This document shows, piece after piece, positions 52,515-62,122 of a stretch of 64,000 nucleotides of DNA (position 1 is the stretch's first letter; each line of letters opens with the position of its first letter). The DNA comes from Falsiruegeria mediterranea M17 (GTDB lineage Bacteria > Pseudomonadota > Alphaproteobacteria > Rhodobacterales > Rhodobacteraceae). The notes beneath the pieces were generated by a model. It was not told the origin of the DNA and made no database searches. It worked only from the letters and a program-made list of their open reading frames with translations. The stretch covers positions 40,293 to 104,292 of the forward strand of contig NZ_ONZG01000015.1 in the NCBI RefSeq assembly GCF_900302455.1, in the 5' to 3' direction. The translations under genes and the position numbers were made by a program.

Positions 52515-53162
52515 CTAGTTCTTCAACCCAGCCATCAGCTGCTGAAACTTTTCACCTTGCACTGTGACGTGGCCACGCAGCAGCTTGGCAGCACCTTCGG
52601 AATCCCCAGCCTTCAATGCTTGAACAATTTCTTCGTGCTCGGCGAGCGACTGAGCCATACGCCCGCGAAACCTTAGTTGTACGCGGCGATACGGCTTTAA
52701 TCGATTTTGCAACCGCAATGCCTCGCTCTGCAGATATGAGTTTGTCGACCCGCGGTAGATTTCTTGGTGGAACGCCTCGTTTTCAAGATAATATCTGGCA
52801 GCATCTTCTTCTTCGACTGCATCCATACATCGAGAGTTGGCATCCGCCAGACGATCCAAACCCTCGTCCGTCATTCTAGCTGCTGCGAAACGGCCACATG
52901 CAGCTTCAAGTTCCGCCATGGTTTCAAACATTTCGAGCAACTCTACAGGCCCAGGCTGGCGAACAAATACGCCTCTGCGGGGGATTTGCTCGGCCATCCC
53001 GGACATCACCAACCGCTGTAGCGCTTCCCGAATTGGCGTGCGCGAAACGCTGAACTGTTCGGCGAGTTTGATTTCATCAAGCCTTTGACCGTCTTCATAT
53101 TCCCCTTGGAATACAAGCTGTTCCAGTGTTTCAGCAATCTGTTCTGCTCGTTTTATCTCCAT
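52515..53162 (-). CDS. matR: GntR-family (FCD) regulator, probable MatR
   Basis: From ATG 53162 the 215-residue protein has a GntR helix-turn-helix (IAETLEQLVFQGEYEDGQRLDEIKLAEQFSVSRTPIREALQRLVMSGMAEQIPRRGVFV) and an FCD domain with AFHQEIYRGS and the metal histidine in HEEIVQAL. It is divergent from the malonate TRAP/decarboxylase/synthetase operon, the same arrangement as the known malonate regulator MatR, and a near-perfect MatR-like palindrome lies between. A longer frame to 53231 extends past that operator. Confidence 0.85.
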   Translation of the reverse strand: MEIKRAEQIAETLEQLVFQGEYEDGQRLDEIKLAEQFSVSRTPIREALQRLVMSGMAEQIPRRGVFVRQPGPVELLEMFETMAELEAACGRFAAARMTDEGLDRLADANSRCMDAVEEEDAARYYLENEAFHQEIYRGSTNSYLQSEALRLQNRLKPYRRVQLRFRGRMAQSLAEHEEIVQALKAGDSEGAAKLLRGHVTVQGEKFQQLMAGLKN

Positions 53163-53208
53163 GGGGACAGGATACTCCAATTGGTTTGGTCGGAGCAAGA
53201 ATTTAAAT

Positions 53209-53220
53209 CTTGTATACAAT
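53209..53220. promoter_or_regulatory. Probable MatR operator
   Basis: CTTGTATACAAT has the perfect core TTGTATACAA. As far as I recall, the reported MatR site of Rhizobium is ATTGTATACAAT, which differs here only in the first base. The site is 46 bases before the GntR start and 82 before the TRAP dctP start. Confidence 0.75.
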
Positions 53221-53302
53221 AATATTGACATAGGATGCCAGGCTCGTGATGATCACGTATTGCCGCACCTGAGGAGAGTCGGCTCACATATGGGAGGAAC
53301 CT

Positions 53303-54292
53303 ATGAAAACGAAATTTCTAACGACTGTCGCGATGGTTGCAGCTCTGGGTCTGGGAACGATGGCAGGAGCCACTGAATTGCGCCTGTCCCACCAGTGGTC
53401 GAACAAGGACATTCGCAATCAGGTGGCACAAATTGTTGCGGATGAGGTGGCGGCAGCCGACGTCGACCTCAACATCAAAATCTTCGGTTCCAAGTCGCTG
53501 TTCAAACCGCGCGAACAATACCGCCCACTGAGCCGCGGGCAGCTCGACATGACCGTGCTTCCGTTGAGCTATGCCGGTGGTCAGCAACCCGCTTTCAACC
53601 TGACGCTGATGCCTGGACTGGTAAAAAACCACGACCACGCTGCACGTTTGAGCAATTCTCCGTATATGAAAGCCCTCGAAAAGAAGATGGCTGAAGACGA
53701 TGTCATGGTGCTGGTCCATGGTTATCTGGCAGGCGGCTTCGTTGGCAAAGATAGATGCATCACCAAGCCTTCAGATATTGATGGGCTTCAGACACGTGCT
53801 GCTGGAAAAGCTTTTGAACAGATGCTGGCCGGCGCGAATGCATCAATCACATCAATGGCGTCATCCGAAATCTACAACGCGATGCAAACCGGGATTCTGA
53901 ATGCGGCCAATACATCGTCTTCTTCTTTCGTTTCGTACCGTATTTACGAACAGGCCGCATGCTACACGCCCGCAACGGAAGACGTTGCCCTGTGGTTCAT
54001 GTATCAACCGTTGCTGATGAACAAATCGACCTTCGAAGGTCTCAATGCTGAGCAGCAAGAGGCTCTTCTGGCCGCGTCAGCAAAGGCCGAAACCTTCTAT
54101 CTTGAAGAAGCCAAAAAGCAAGATGCCGCTTCAGTCGAAGTCTTTGAGAAGGCCGGTGTCGAAATCGCAGAGATGACACCCGAGGATTTTGCGGAATGGC
54201 GCGCTTTGGCACAGGAAACCTCTTACAAAGCGTTTGTTGAGGACGTTCCGGACGGCCAGGCATTGTTGGATATGGCTCTGGCCGTCGAGTAA
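53303..54292 (+). CDS. TRAP transporter substrate-binding protein, malonate operon
   Basis: The 329-residue protein has a Sec signal peptide (MKTKFLTTVAMVAALGLGTMAGA-T) and a DctP domain (LRLSHQWSNKDIRNQVAQIVADEV, PREQYRPLSRGQLDMTVLPLSYAGG, MASSEIYNAMQTGILNAANTSSSSFVSYRIYEQAACYTP). GGGAGGA precedes the ATG. It is the first gene of a five-gene malonate operon, so malonate is the likely ligand, inferred from context. Confidence 0.88.
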   Translation: MKTKFLTTVAMVAALGLGTMAGATELRLSHQWSNKDIRNQVAQIVADEVAAADVDLNIKIFGSKSLFKPREQYRPLSRGQLDMTVLPLSYAGGQQPAFNLTLMPGLVKNHDHAARLSNSPYMKALEKKMAEDDVMVLVHGYLAGGFVGKDRCITKPSDIDGLQTRAAGKAFEQMLAGANASITSMASSEIYNAMQTGILNAANTSSSSFVSYRIYEQAACYTPATEDVALWFMYQPLLMNKSTFEGLNAEQQEALLAASAKAETFYLEEAKKQDAASVEVFEKAGVEIAEMTPEDFAEWRALAQETSYKAFVEDVPDGQALLDMALAVE

Positions 54293-54369
54293 TTCCACAG
54301 CAAGGGCGACCGCCAGTGAATGACGGTCGCCGACTTCAAGAAATCTCTCAACCTGGAAGGAAAGCTGAC

Positions 54370-54918
54370 ATGGCTGGCCAAAGCTCAGCCGTCTCTTCGC
54401 GCACGGGGAACAACCCCTTTTTGCGCGGTGTAGCGGCCCTCTCTACCCTCGCCGGTTGGTGCTCAGCGGCCATGATCGTCGCCGCCGTTTCCATCACCTG
54501 CCAAATGATTTTCGTCCGTTTCGTTCTGAACCATTCGACTGTTTGGCAGACAGAAGCCGTCGTTTATCTTGCAATCGGCGCCACGCTTGTTGGGTTGCCT
54601 TATGTGCAGCGGCTTCGTGGTCACGTAAATGTCGACCTGATCCCGCTGGCACTCTCAAAAACTGCTCGGTACTATATGTACTTGCTCACGATGGGGCTAT
54701 CGATTGCGATCGTGGCGATTGTGCTCTTCTACGGTTATGAACACTGGCACCTTGCCTATGAACGCAATTGGAAGTCCGACACCATCTGGGCTGTCCGGCT
54801 TTGGATTCCCTATCTTTCAATCCCAGTTGGGTTTGGCCTGTTTCTGCTTCAACTCATCGCTGATCTGGTCGCCGTCCTCCTGAAAATCGACGCTCCCTTT
54901 GGCTTGGAGGACGTGTAA
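54370..54918 (+). CDS. TRAP transporter small permease (DctQ), malonate operon
   Basis: From ATG 54370 (GGAAGGAAAG upstream) the 182-residue protein has four membrane helices and the DctQ pattern IFVRFVLNHSTVWQTEAVVYLAIGATLVGLPYVQRLRGHVNVDL. It overlaps dctM by one base (TAATG). An in-frame ATG at 54316 is less likely. Confidence 0.88.
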   Translation: MAGQSSAVSSRTGNNPFLRGVAALSTLAGWCSAAMIVAAVSITCQMIFVRFVLNHSTVWQTEAVVYLAIGATLVGLPYVQRLRGHVNVDLIPLALSKTARYYMYLLTMGLSIAIVAIVLFYGYEHWHLAYERNWKSDTIWAVRLWIPYLSIPVGFGLFLLQLIADLVAVLLKIDAPFGLEDV

Positions 54919-56234
54919 TGGACCCGATCTTGCTCGGTGGCATCGTCGCAATCGCGACAATCATGGTGTTGTTCTCTGGCGTTTCAGTCGCACTGGGACT
55001 GCTTATCGTTTCGACCGGATTTTTGCTGATCTTCGATGGGCTACGTTCGCTTGAGCTGATCCCCGAAATTCTCTTCGGTAAGCTCGATAACTTTGCACTC
55101 CTTTCGATCCCGATGTTCATCATCATGGGCTCGTCAATCGCATCAACCAGAGCGGGGGCCGACCTATACGAAGCTCTTGAACGCTGGCTGACGCGGGTTC
55201 CTGGCGGTCTGGTCGTCTCGAACCTTGGCGCTTGCGCGCTCTTTGCTGCGATGTCTGGCTCGAGCCCGGCCACCTGTGCGGCCATCGGCAAAATGGGCAT
55301 CCCCGAGATGCGCAAGCGTGGCTATCCCGATGGCGTGGCCGCAGGGTCGATCGCGGCGGGTGGTACATTGGGTATTCTGATCCCACCGTCGGTCACCATG
55401 ATCGTCTACGGCATCGCGACAGAAACCTCGATTGGTCGTCTGTTCCTTGCAGGCGTCCTGCCCGGTCTCTTGCTTGTGATGCTCTTCATGCTCTGGTCGC
55501 TCTACTCCACCTGGAAATCCGGCGACAAGGCTCTGCTGAGCGCGGGCAATTACACTTGGAAAGAAAAATTCGAAATTCTGCCCCGCGTGTTGCCATTCCT
55601 GGGGATCATCATTGGCGTTCTCTATGCAATGTATGGCGGCATCGCGACACCATCTGAAACGGCTGCCGTTGGCGCGCTGCTATGCTTGCTGATCGCAATG
55701 GTCATCTACAAGCTGTGGAACCCCAAGGACCTGTGGGTTGTTCTGCGGGACAGCACCAAGGAAAGCGTGATGATCATGTTCATCATCGCAGCCGCCGGTG
55801 TTTTCTCCTATATGCTGTCGAGCCTGTTCATTACGCAAGCAATTGCAGAATGGATCGGGACACTGGATGTAAACCGCTGGGTCCTGATGGGCTTTGTCAT
55901 GCTGTTTCTCTTGGTTGCAGGTTTCTTCCTGCCACCGGTCGCAGTGATCCTGATGGCTGCGCCGATCTTGCTGCCGATCATCACAACAGCTGGATTTGAC
56001 CCAATCTGGTTCGCGGTTGTTCTGACAATCAACATGGAGATTGGCCTGATATCGCCACCCGTGGGCTTGAACCTTTACGTGATCAACGGCATCGCGCCCG
56101 ACATCTCGCTCAAGACCATTCTCAAGGGGTCGCTGCCGTTCGTGGCTTGCATGGTAATTGCAATCATCCTGCTCTGCTTCTTCCCTGGCATTGCAACCTG
56201 GTTGCCGGACTTCGTGATGGGAGAAGCGGTATGA
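54918..56234 (+). CDS. TRAP transporter large permease (DctM), malonate operon
   Basis: The 438-residue membrane protein has DctM signatures: LDNFALLSIPMFIIMGSSIASTRAGADLYEALERWLTRVPGG, CALFAAMSGSSPATCAAIGKMGIPEM, AAGGTLGILIPPSVTMIVYGIATE, LPPVAVILMAAPILLPI and ISPPVGLNLYVINGIA. It completes the transporter with DctP and DctQ, and overlaps both neighbours. Confidence 0.9.
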   Translation: MDPILLGGIVAIATIMVLFSGVSVALGLLIVSTGFLLIFDGLRSLELIPEILFGKLDNFALLSIPMFIIMGSSIASTRAGADLYEALERWLTRVPGGLVVSNLGACALFAAMSGSSPATCAAIGKMGIPEMRKRGYPDGVAAGSIAAGGTLGILIPPSVTMIVYGIATETSIGRLFLAGVLPGLLLVMLFMLWSLYSTWKSGDKALLSAGNYTWKEKFEILPRVLPFLGIIIGVLYAMYGGIATPSETAAVGALLCLLIAMVIYKLWNPKDLWVVLRDSTKESVMIMFIIAAAGVFSYMLSSLFITQAIAEWIGTLDVNRWVLMGFVMLFLLVAGFFLPPVAVILMAAPILLPIITTAGFDPIWFAVVLTINMEIGLISPPVGLNLYVINGIAPDISLKTILKGSLPFVACMVIAIILLCFFPGIATWLPDFVMGEAV

Positions 56235-57478
56235 GCTACTTCAGCGAGCTGATTTCGACGGTGTTCGAGCGGCGTTACCAAAAGGCGCTCTCGGGTGAAG
56301 TTGATGGCAGAACCACATCAGAACTGTGTGAAGCCCTGCTCAGCAGCCATGGAGAGGTGTCCGGTGTAACGCTGGCCCGTAACCTGCTGGATCGCTACGC
56401 AGCAATGAGCGCGGAAGAGAAAACCGGGTTCTTTGAGTTCATGGCACATGAGCTTGAGATCGATCCTGACGCGGTCATCAGTTCGCTGGAAGCGTACAAA
56501 CACAATCCAAGCAAAGGCACATATCGTGCCTTTGCGGCAGCCTGTGAACCGCGACGCCAGGAATTGGCAAGACGTCTCAATCAAGTTCAGGGCGCGACCG
56601 GCCAATTGGTTAAGATGCGCAAGGACCTGTTGGGCTTGATGAAGGAACGCCCTGACCTTGAGCCATTAGATGTGGATTTCAAGCATTTGTTTGCGTCTTG
56701 GTTCAATCGAGGCTTCTTGGTGCTGCGGCCAATTGATTGGGCCAGCCCAGCGGACATCCTAGAGAAAATCATTGCCTACGAAGCCGTGCATGAAATTGAC
56801 AGTTGGGATGACCTGCGGCGCAGGTTGAAACCGACAGACCGTCGTTGCTTTGGCTTCTTCCATCCATCGATGGCAGATGAACCCCTCATCTTTGTTGAGG
56901 TGGCTCTTACCAAAGGCGTTCCAAATTCGATTCAAGATTTGCTTGCGGACGGGCGAGATGAGATCGAGGCAGAAGATGCCGACACTGCTGTCTTCTATTC
57001 GATTTCCAACTGCCAATCCGGGCTTGCGGGTATTTCATTCGGCAATTCTCTCATCAAACAAGTCGTTTCGGATCTATCAAAGGATCTGCCGGGGCTTTCT
57101 ACATTTGTGACGCTGTCACCAATACCCGGGCTGAACAAATGGCTTGGTGGAACGGACCTAGAGGTATTGAAGGCCGCAGACAATCAAGCCCTCGCCGCGC
57201 ACTACCTGCTGGAGGCCAAACGATCTGACGGTATGCCGTTTGACCCAGTGGCGAGATTCCATCTGGGCAATGGCGCCATGGTTCACGCCGTCCATGCAGA
57301 AGCAGACACTTCGCCGAATGGGCGCAGACAGTCCAACGGGACGATGGTCAACTATCTCTATGACCTCTCTCAAATCTCGCAAAACCACGAGCAATTTGTT
57401 GGGGATCAAACGGTCGTCGCGTCCGCTGCAGTCAAAACGCTGAGCGGGTCAGTGACCCCCAAAAGCACAGGAGATTGA
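56231..57478 (+). CDS. matA: Malonyl-CoA decarboxylase
   Basis: The 415-residue protein belongs to the malonyl-CoA decarboxylase family. It has an all-helical N-terminal domain (to about 150), then the catalytic GNAT-like domain with WDDLRRRLKPTDRRCFGFFHPSMADEPLIFVEVALTKGVP, VFYSISNCQSGLAGISFGNSLIKQV, TLSPIPGLNKWL and DPVARFHLGNGAMVH. The serine and histidine of the acetyl-CoA-forming site lie in the S-N-x-Q and F-H-x-G-N-G motifs. It turns malonyl-CoA into acetyl-CoA. ATGA overlap with dctM; matB follows by two bases. Confidence 0.93.
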   Translation: MSYFSELISTVFERRYQKALSGEVDGRTTSELCEALLSSHGEVSGVTLARNLLDRYAAMSAEEKTGFFEFMAHELEIDPDAVISSLEAYKHNPSKGTYRAFAAACEPRRQELARRLNQVQGATGQLVKMRKDLLGLMKERPDLEPLDVDFKHLFASWFNRGFLVLRPIDWASPADILEKIIAYEAVHEIDSWDDLRRRLKPTDRRCFGFFHPSMADEPLIFVEVALTKGVPNSIQDLLADGRDEIEAEDADTAVFYSISNCQSGLAGISFGNSLIKQVVSDLSKDLPGLSTFVTLSPIPGLNKWLGGTDLEVLKAADNQALAAHYLLEAKRSDGMPFDPVARFHLGNGAMVHAVHAEADTSPNGRRQSNGTMVNYLYDLSQISQNHEQFVGDQTVVASAAVKTLSGSVTPKSTGD

Positions 57479-57480
57479 TA

Positions 57481-58998
57481 ATGGCAAACCCATTGTATGA
57501 TACACTTTTCGGGCAACATCTGGGCAAGACGACACCATTCCTTGAGTTGGCGGATGGTGCTATCATCTCGCACAGCGATTACCTTGAGCGTGCAGCCCAA
57601 TATGCGCACGTTTTCACACAACTCGGCCTCAAACCGGGTGACCGCGTTGCGGTCCAGATAGGAAAATCGCCTCAGGCGCTGGCTGTCTATGCGGCTTGTG
57701 TCCAGTCCGGGCTCGTGTTCCTACCTTTGAATACCGCCTACACACCAGACGAAGTTTCATACTTCGTCGAAAACAGTGGTGCGCGGGTCATCCTTTGCGA
57801 TGCCAAACGATCTGAAGAGCTGGAGCCAATTGCAGAGGCAACAGGCGCAGTTCTGGAAACAATGAACAACGACGGAAGCGGCAGTTTTGCACTGCAAGCC
57901 GAGGTGATGCCGTCCACATTCTCGACCGTCGACCGGTCCGAAGATGACTTGGCTGCCTTCCTCTACACTTCAGGAACAACAGGGCGGTCCAAGGGCGCGA
58001 TGCTGACCCAGGGGAATCTGCTTTCAAACTGTCAGGCTCTGACCAGAGAGTGGCAATTCACATCTGATGATATCCTTCTGCATGCATTGCCGATTTTCCA
58101 CACACACGGACTGTTTGTGGCAACAAACATCTCGCTGCTCGCAGGTAGCAAGATAATCTTTATGCCGAAGTTCGATCTCGATGTGATCATTGATCGAATG
58201 CCATCCGCGACAACCATGATGGGCGTACCAACATTCTACACCCGCCTGTTGGAAGACGCGCGTTTCACCAAAGAACTGGCAAAGGGTATGCGGTTGTTCG
58301 TGTCCGGCAGTGCACCGTTGCTGGCAGAGACACATGTACAATTCGAAGACCGCACAGGCCACCGCATCCTAGAGCGCTACGGTATGACTGAAACCAATAT
58401 GAACACGTCCAACCCCTACGTGGGTGAGCGCCGTGCAGGCACTGTTGGGTTCCCGCTTCCCGGCATCGAGATCAAGATCACAGACAGTGACTCAGGAGCA
58501 ACCCTGCCACAGGGCGAGATCGGCGAAATTGAGGTGCGTGGTCCTAACGTCTTCAAAGGCTATTGGCAGATGCCAGAAAAGACCGCTGAAGAACTGCGAG
58601 AAGATGGTTTCTTCATAACCGGCGACCTTGGACAGATCGATGATGACGGTTACCTGCATATCGTCGGTCGTAACAAGGATCTCATTATCTCGGGTGGGTA
58701 CAACATCTACCCCAAAGAGATCGAGCTCATCCTGGATGACGAAGAGGGCGTACTGGAAAGTGCTGTCATAGGTGTCCCCCATCCAGACTTTGGCGAAACT
58801 GTCGTTGGCGTTCTTGTGGCTGAAGCTGGGGCAGAGCTTGACCTTGAAGCAATCAAAAAAAGCGTCGGAACCTCGCTCGCGCGTTTCAAACAGCCACAGA
58901 AGTTGGTCGTCTTGCCCGAACTTCCGCGCAACACCATGGGCAAAGTGCAAAAGAAAGAGCTGCGTGACGACTACAAAGACCTGTTCGCCCCTGCGTGA
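57481..58998 (+). CDS. matB: Malonyl-CoA synthetase
   Basis: The 505-residue protein is an acyl-adenylate-forming enzyme with AFLYTSGTTGRSKGAMLTQGNL (P-loop), GHRILERYGMTETNMNTSNPY with the E-R-Y-G-M-T-E-T-x-M seen in malonyl-CoA synthetases, FFITGDLGQIDDDGYLHIVGRNKDLIISGGYNIYP, and the C-terminal lysine in RNTMGKVQKKELR. It makes malonyl-CoA from malonate, CoA and ATP, and together with the decarboxylase closes malonate utilisation. AGGAG precedes ATG 57481. Confidence 0.93.
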   Translation: MANPLYDTLFGQHLGKTTPFLELADGAIISHSDYLERAAQYAHVFTQLGLKPGDRVAVQIGKSPQALAVYAACVQSGLVFLPLNTAYTPDEVSYFVENSGARVILCDAKRSEELEPIAEATGAVLETMNNDGSGSFALQAEVMPSTFSTVDRSEDDLAAFLYTSGTTGRSKGAMLTQGNLLSNCQALTREWQFTSDDILLHALPIFHTHGLFVATNISLLAGSKIIFMPKFDLDVIIDRMPSATTMMGVPTFYTRLLEDARFTKELAKGMRLFVSGSAPLLAETHVQFEDRTGHRILERYGMTETNMNTSNPYVGERRAGTVGFPLPGIEIKITDSDSGATLPQGEIGEIEVRGPNVFKGYWQMPEKTAEELREDGFFITGDLGQIDDDGYLHIVGRNKDLIISGGYNIYPKEIELILDDEEGVLESAVIGVPHPDFGETVVGVLVAEAGAELDLEAIKKSVGTSLARFKQPQKLVVLPELPRNTMGKVQKKELRDDYKDLFAPA

Positions 58999-59114
58999 CC
59001 TCCCTGAACTGAGACCCGCGACGATTTTCTTGATCGACCGTTACGGGTCACTTTTTCAGCGTGGTGATGAAGACCAGAGAACAAAAACAATTTCTGCAAA
59101 ATGGAAATCAGCAA

Positions 59115-59522
59115 ATGTATGACAATATTCTTGTGCCTATTTCTCTTGATACAGACCGCGATGGGAAAACGGCGATGAAAGTTGCCCAGACTCTGAGTGG
59201 AGAAGATGGACAGATTTTCGTTTTGCATGTTGTGGAGCATCTTCCTCAGTATTCAGAAGACTTGCTTCCTGCAGATCACTTTGAAATCGCCAAATCGAAA
59301 ATCTCTGAAGTGCTTAACCCCATGCTGGAGGGTTTGGAGAATGCCACTCTGAACATTGTCGAGGGTCATTCGGGACGGACCATTCTGGACTATGCCGAAA
59401 ATCATCAAGCCGATTGCATTGTTATTGCGAGCCATCGACCCGGCCTACAGGACTACCTGTCGGGATCTACCGCGGCACGTGTTGTTCGCCACGCGTCTTG
59501 TGCAGTTCATGTCGTAAGATAG
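59115..59522 (+). CDS. Universal stress protein (UspA family)
   Basis: From ATG 59115 the 135-residue protein starts MYDNILVPISLD and ends CIVIASHRPGLQDYLSGSTAARVVRHASCAVHVVR. This is the UspA fold with the C-terminal phosphate-loop region, although the first glycine of G-x2-G-x9-G is serine (SHRPG). It probably binds or hydrolyses nucleotides in stress adaptation, here perhaps linked to the malonate operon 116 bases upstream. The ribosome site is weak; a longer in-frame start at 59061 exists. Confidence 0.85.
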   Translation: MYDNILVPISLDTDRDGKTAMKVAQTLSGEDGQIFVLHVVEHLPQYSEDLLPADHFEIAKSKISEVLNPMLEGLENATLNIVEGHSGRTILDYAENHQADCIVIASHRPGLQDYLSGSTAARVVRHASCAVHVVR

Positions 59523-59825
59523 CTATAGAAAGTATCGCTTTAGTTGTTGTCTTCCCCGACCATTTCACCCTTCGGCCCCTCCCGCCACCATAGACGTCAA
59601 GCACGTTTGTCATTCACCCGTCGCCCGACAGGCCATTGCAAAGCAATCTGCCAAGAGGATCCGGCCAGCACCCCGCAGCCGGGCCGCGACCCGGCGGTAA
59701 CCATATGACATCAAACCCGTTCCGCAAATCTGTGGAGAAGATCAGGAAGCATTGGATCAGGATTCCAGTGATTTGGTATCCTTGTTGAACAACGAATGGG
59801 CGCAGACCCGCGCAGAAGAGGACCA
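59523..59825. other. Stretch without an identifiable gene
   Basis: These 303 bases between the UspA gene and the recombinase fragments hold short frames only, none protein-like. The composition fits scar DNA of an excised or decayed element. Confidence 0.5.
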
Positions 59826-59884
59826 ATGGCAGGATCAACAACCGAAAATGAACAAGCGAACGCGATCATCTACTGTCGCGTCTC

Positions 59885-59903
<19 letters not shown>
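59826..59903 (+). pseudogene. N-terminal fragment of a serine recombinase
   Basis: ATG 59826 gives MAGSTTENEQANAIIYCRVSTP and stops at TAG 59901-59903. I-Y-C-R-V-S-T is the active-site start of serine recombinases/resolvases (catalytic serine after V). The following DNA belongs to an unrelated recombinase in another frame, so the two fragments were joined at about 59885. Confidence 0.6.
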
Positions 59904-60219
<316 letters not shown>

Positions 60220-60278
60220 GTGGGGGCGGATTTACCCAAGCTGACAGGCAGACGCAAGAGGGAAACGCGCAGTTTTTG

Positions 60279-61310
60279 TCATTCTTTTTCATTCAGGAAA
60301 TATCGCGCGGCCACCGGAGCACCTGCGATGACAACGACCATCCGAACCAGGTGATGCAGCACCACAAATCCAAGGTCGGCCCCGACAACCAGCGCCAGTA
60401 CCGTCATCTCGGCCTGCCCCCCGGGTGAGAACGCCAAAAACGCTTCGACCGGCTCGGCTAGCCCCAATACAACAACCGCTTGCGTGATCGCCGCGGCCAT
60501 CGCCGCCAACACCACGACAAAGGCCGCGCCAGACAAAACGATCCGGCGCAGCTCGGTTGCCGTAATGCCGGTGTAAGAGACGCCCAGCCCCATGCCGATC
60601 ACAAATTGCGCAACAAAGATCGCTTCGGCTGGCGGACGATAGCTAAGCACACCCAAGAGCGTTGCCGCCGCCCCAAGGATCAGAGGACCCAGGATCGCTG
60701 CACCAAAGAGCCCAACCCGCTCGCCCCCTTTCCAGCCCGCGATGGCGATCACCACCATCACTGCCAGTTGTGTCGGGGGTATGTCCGTCACCGGTGCACC
60801 AACGGCCCCGCTGAGAGAGACCCCATAGAACTCGGTCAGGATGAACGGCGCGATCGAGACGATCACGAGAACGCGGGTCACGTGGATCAGTGACAAGGCG
60901 CGCACATTGCCGCCTGCCTCTTGCCCGAACAGGATCATGTCCTGCAACCCGCCCGGCATGGCGCTGAAATAGGCGGTCACCCGGTCAAAGCCACAGATCC
61001 GTGTGAAAAACGGAACGCCAATCACCGCGATCAAGGCAATGTAGGCGGCCATGATCGCCAGCGTCACCGCCATATCAGGCAGTTTCATCATCAAGTCGAT
61101 CGTGATGGCGCTGCCTACGGCGACGCCAAGCACCGTGCGGGCTGAGGTCGAGATCACCTTGACGCCCTGCAACTGCACCCCTGCCAGCGCCGCGATCAGG
61201 CAGGTGCACATCGGGCCAAACAGAAAAGGCAGCGGCAAGGCCAGCGCCCAGAACACCCCTGCCCCAAGCGCAGCGATCACAAAGGTTACCAAACGTGGCG
61301 GCAAGGGCAT
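60279..61310 (-). CDS. AbrB-family inner-membrane protein (putative transporter)
   Basis: From ATG 61310 the 343-residue protein has about ten membrane helices in two similar halves, with repeated G-x-G-V/L-P-x-P-F-L-F-G-P (ALPLPFLFGPM) and AMPGGLQDMILFGQEAG / FSPGGQAEMTVLALVVGAD motifs. This is the AbrB family, once annotated as ammonia monooxygenase, of unknown substrate. It is divergent from a GntR gene, with a large palindrome between. The open frame to 61355 reads through that palindrome. Confidence 0.8.
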   Translation of the reverse strand: MPLPPRLVTFVIAALGAGVFWALALPLPFLFGPMCTCLIAALAGVQLQGVKVISTSARTVLGVAVGSAITIDLMMKLPDMAVTLAIMAAYIALIAVIGVPFFTRICGFDRVTAYFSAMPGGLQDMILFGQEAGGNVRALSLIHVTRVLVIVSIAPFILTEFYGVSLSGAVGAPVTDIPPTQLAVMVVIAIAGWKGGERVGLFGAAILGPLILGAAATLLGVLSYRPPAEAIFVAQFVIGMGLGVSYTGITATELRRIVLSGAAFVVVLAAMAAAITQAVVVLGLAEPVEAFLAFSPGGQAEMTVLALVVGADLGFVVLHHLVRMVVVIAGAPVAARYFLNEKE

Positions 61311-61336
61311 GGGGCAGACTCGGGCTCTAGAACTTA

Positions 61337-61364
61337 TGCATCCAGTCGTATACAATCGGATGCA
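61337..61364. promoter_or_regulatory. Large concentric palindrome, probable GntR operator
   Basis: Outer arms TGCATCC (61337-61343) and GGATGCA (61358-61364) are perfect and share their centre with the inner GTATAC (61348-61353). The 28-base site sits midway between the divergent AbrB and GntR starts, so one bound dimer could control both. GTATAC is shared with the two other GntR promoters of the window. Confidence 0.65.
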
Positions 61365-61389
61365 ATACTGTCAATCCAAGGCCAATCTC

Positions 61390-62091
61390 ATGAGCAGCAC
61401 ACCGCGGAAAGAAAATTCTTCAGCCGCCATCGCCTATGCCCGAATGCTGGATGACATCCGCAACGGCACCCTGCAGGCCGGCGACCGGGTGACCGAAACC
61501 GAGCTGGCTTCTCGGTTGGAGCTGAGCCGCACACCCGTGCGTGAAGCCATCCGCATGCTCGAGGTGGACGGGTTGGTCGAACATGTCCCCCGCGTGGGCG
61601 CCACGATCCGCAAGCTGGGCTATGCCGAGGTGATGGAGCTTTATGACATGCGCGCCGTGCTCGAAGGCACAGCTGCACGGATGGCGGCGCGTACGGCATC
61701 CGACATCGAGTTGGCTGAGCTGGAGGCGTTGAACGCCGACATGGTCGCTTGCGATGATCTGCCCCAGGCCTATCACCTGAACCGGCAATTTCACCTGACC
61801 CTGCTGGACGCGGCCAAAAACCGGTTTCTGATCAAGGCCATGGCCGGGCTGCAGAAAACCCTGCTGATCCTGGGTCCGATCATACTGTCAGACCCCACGC
61901 GCGCCGCCGATTCCGTCACAGAGCACGAGGCCATCCTGCGCGCGCTGCGTGACCGGGATGCGGACGCAGCCGAGGCCGCGATGCGTACCCATATCGAGGC
62001 GGGGCATCGCCAACGCCTTCGCCTGTTGCGCGCCGAACGTCGCGTGGCGCCCCAAGCCGAGGATGTGCTGGCAGAAGCGTTTCGCGACTGA
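61390..62091 (+). CDS. GntR-family (FCD) transcriptional regulator
   Basis: From ATG 61390 the 233-residue protein has a GntR helix-turn-helix (AYARMLDDIRNGTLQAGDRVTETELASRLELSRTPVREAIRMLEVDGLVEHVPRVGATIRKL) and an FCD domain with FHLTLLDAAKN and the metal histidine in EHEAILRALRDRD. It is divergent from the AbrB-family gene and likely controls it. An upstream ATG at 61362 is inside the palindrome and less likely. Confidence 0.88.
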   Translation: MSSTPRKENSSAAIAYARMLDDIRNGTLQAGDRVTETELASRLELSRTPVREAIRMLEVDGLVEHVPRVGATIRKLGYAEVMELYDMRAVLEGTAARMAARTASDIELAELEALNADMVACDDLPQAYHLNRQFHLTLLDAAKNRFLIKAMAGLQKTLLILGPIILSDPTRAADSVTEHEAILRALRDRDADAAEAAMRTHIEAGHRQRLRLLRAERRVAPQAEDVLAEAFRD

Positions 62092-62122
62092 ACCCGGGCT
62101 CGGTTCTCAGAACAGGGGAAGG

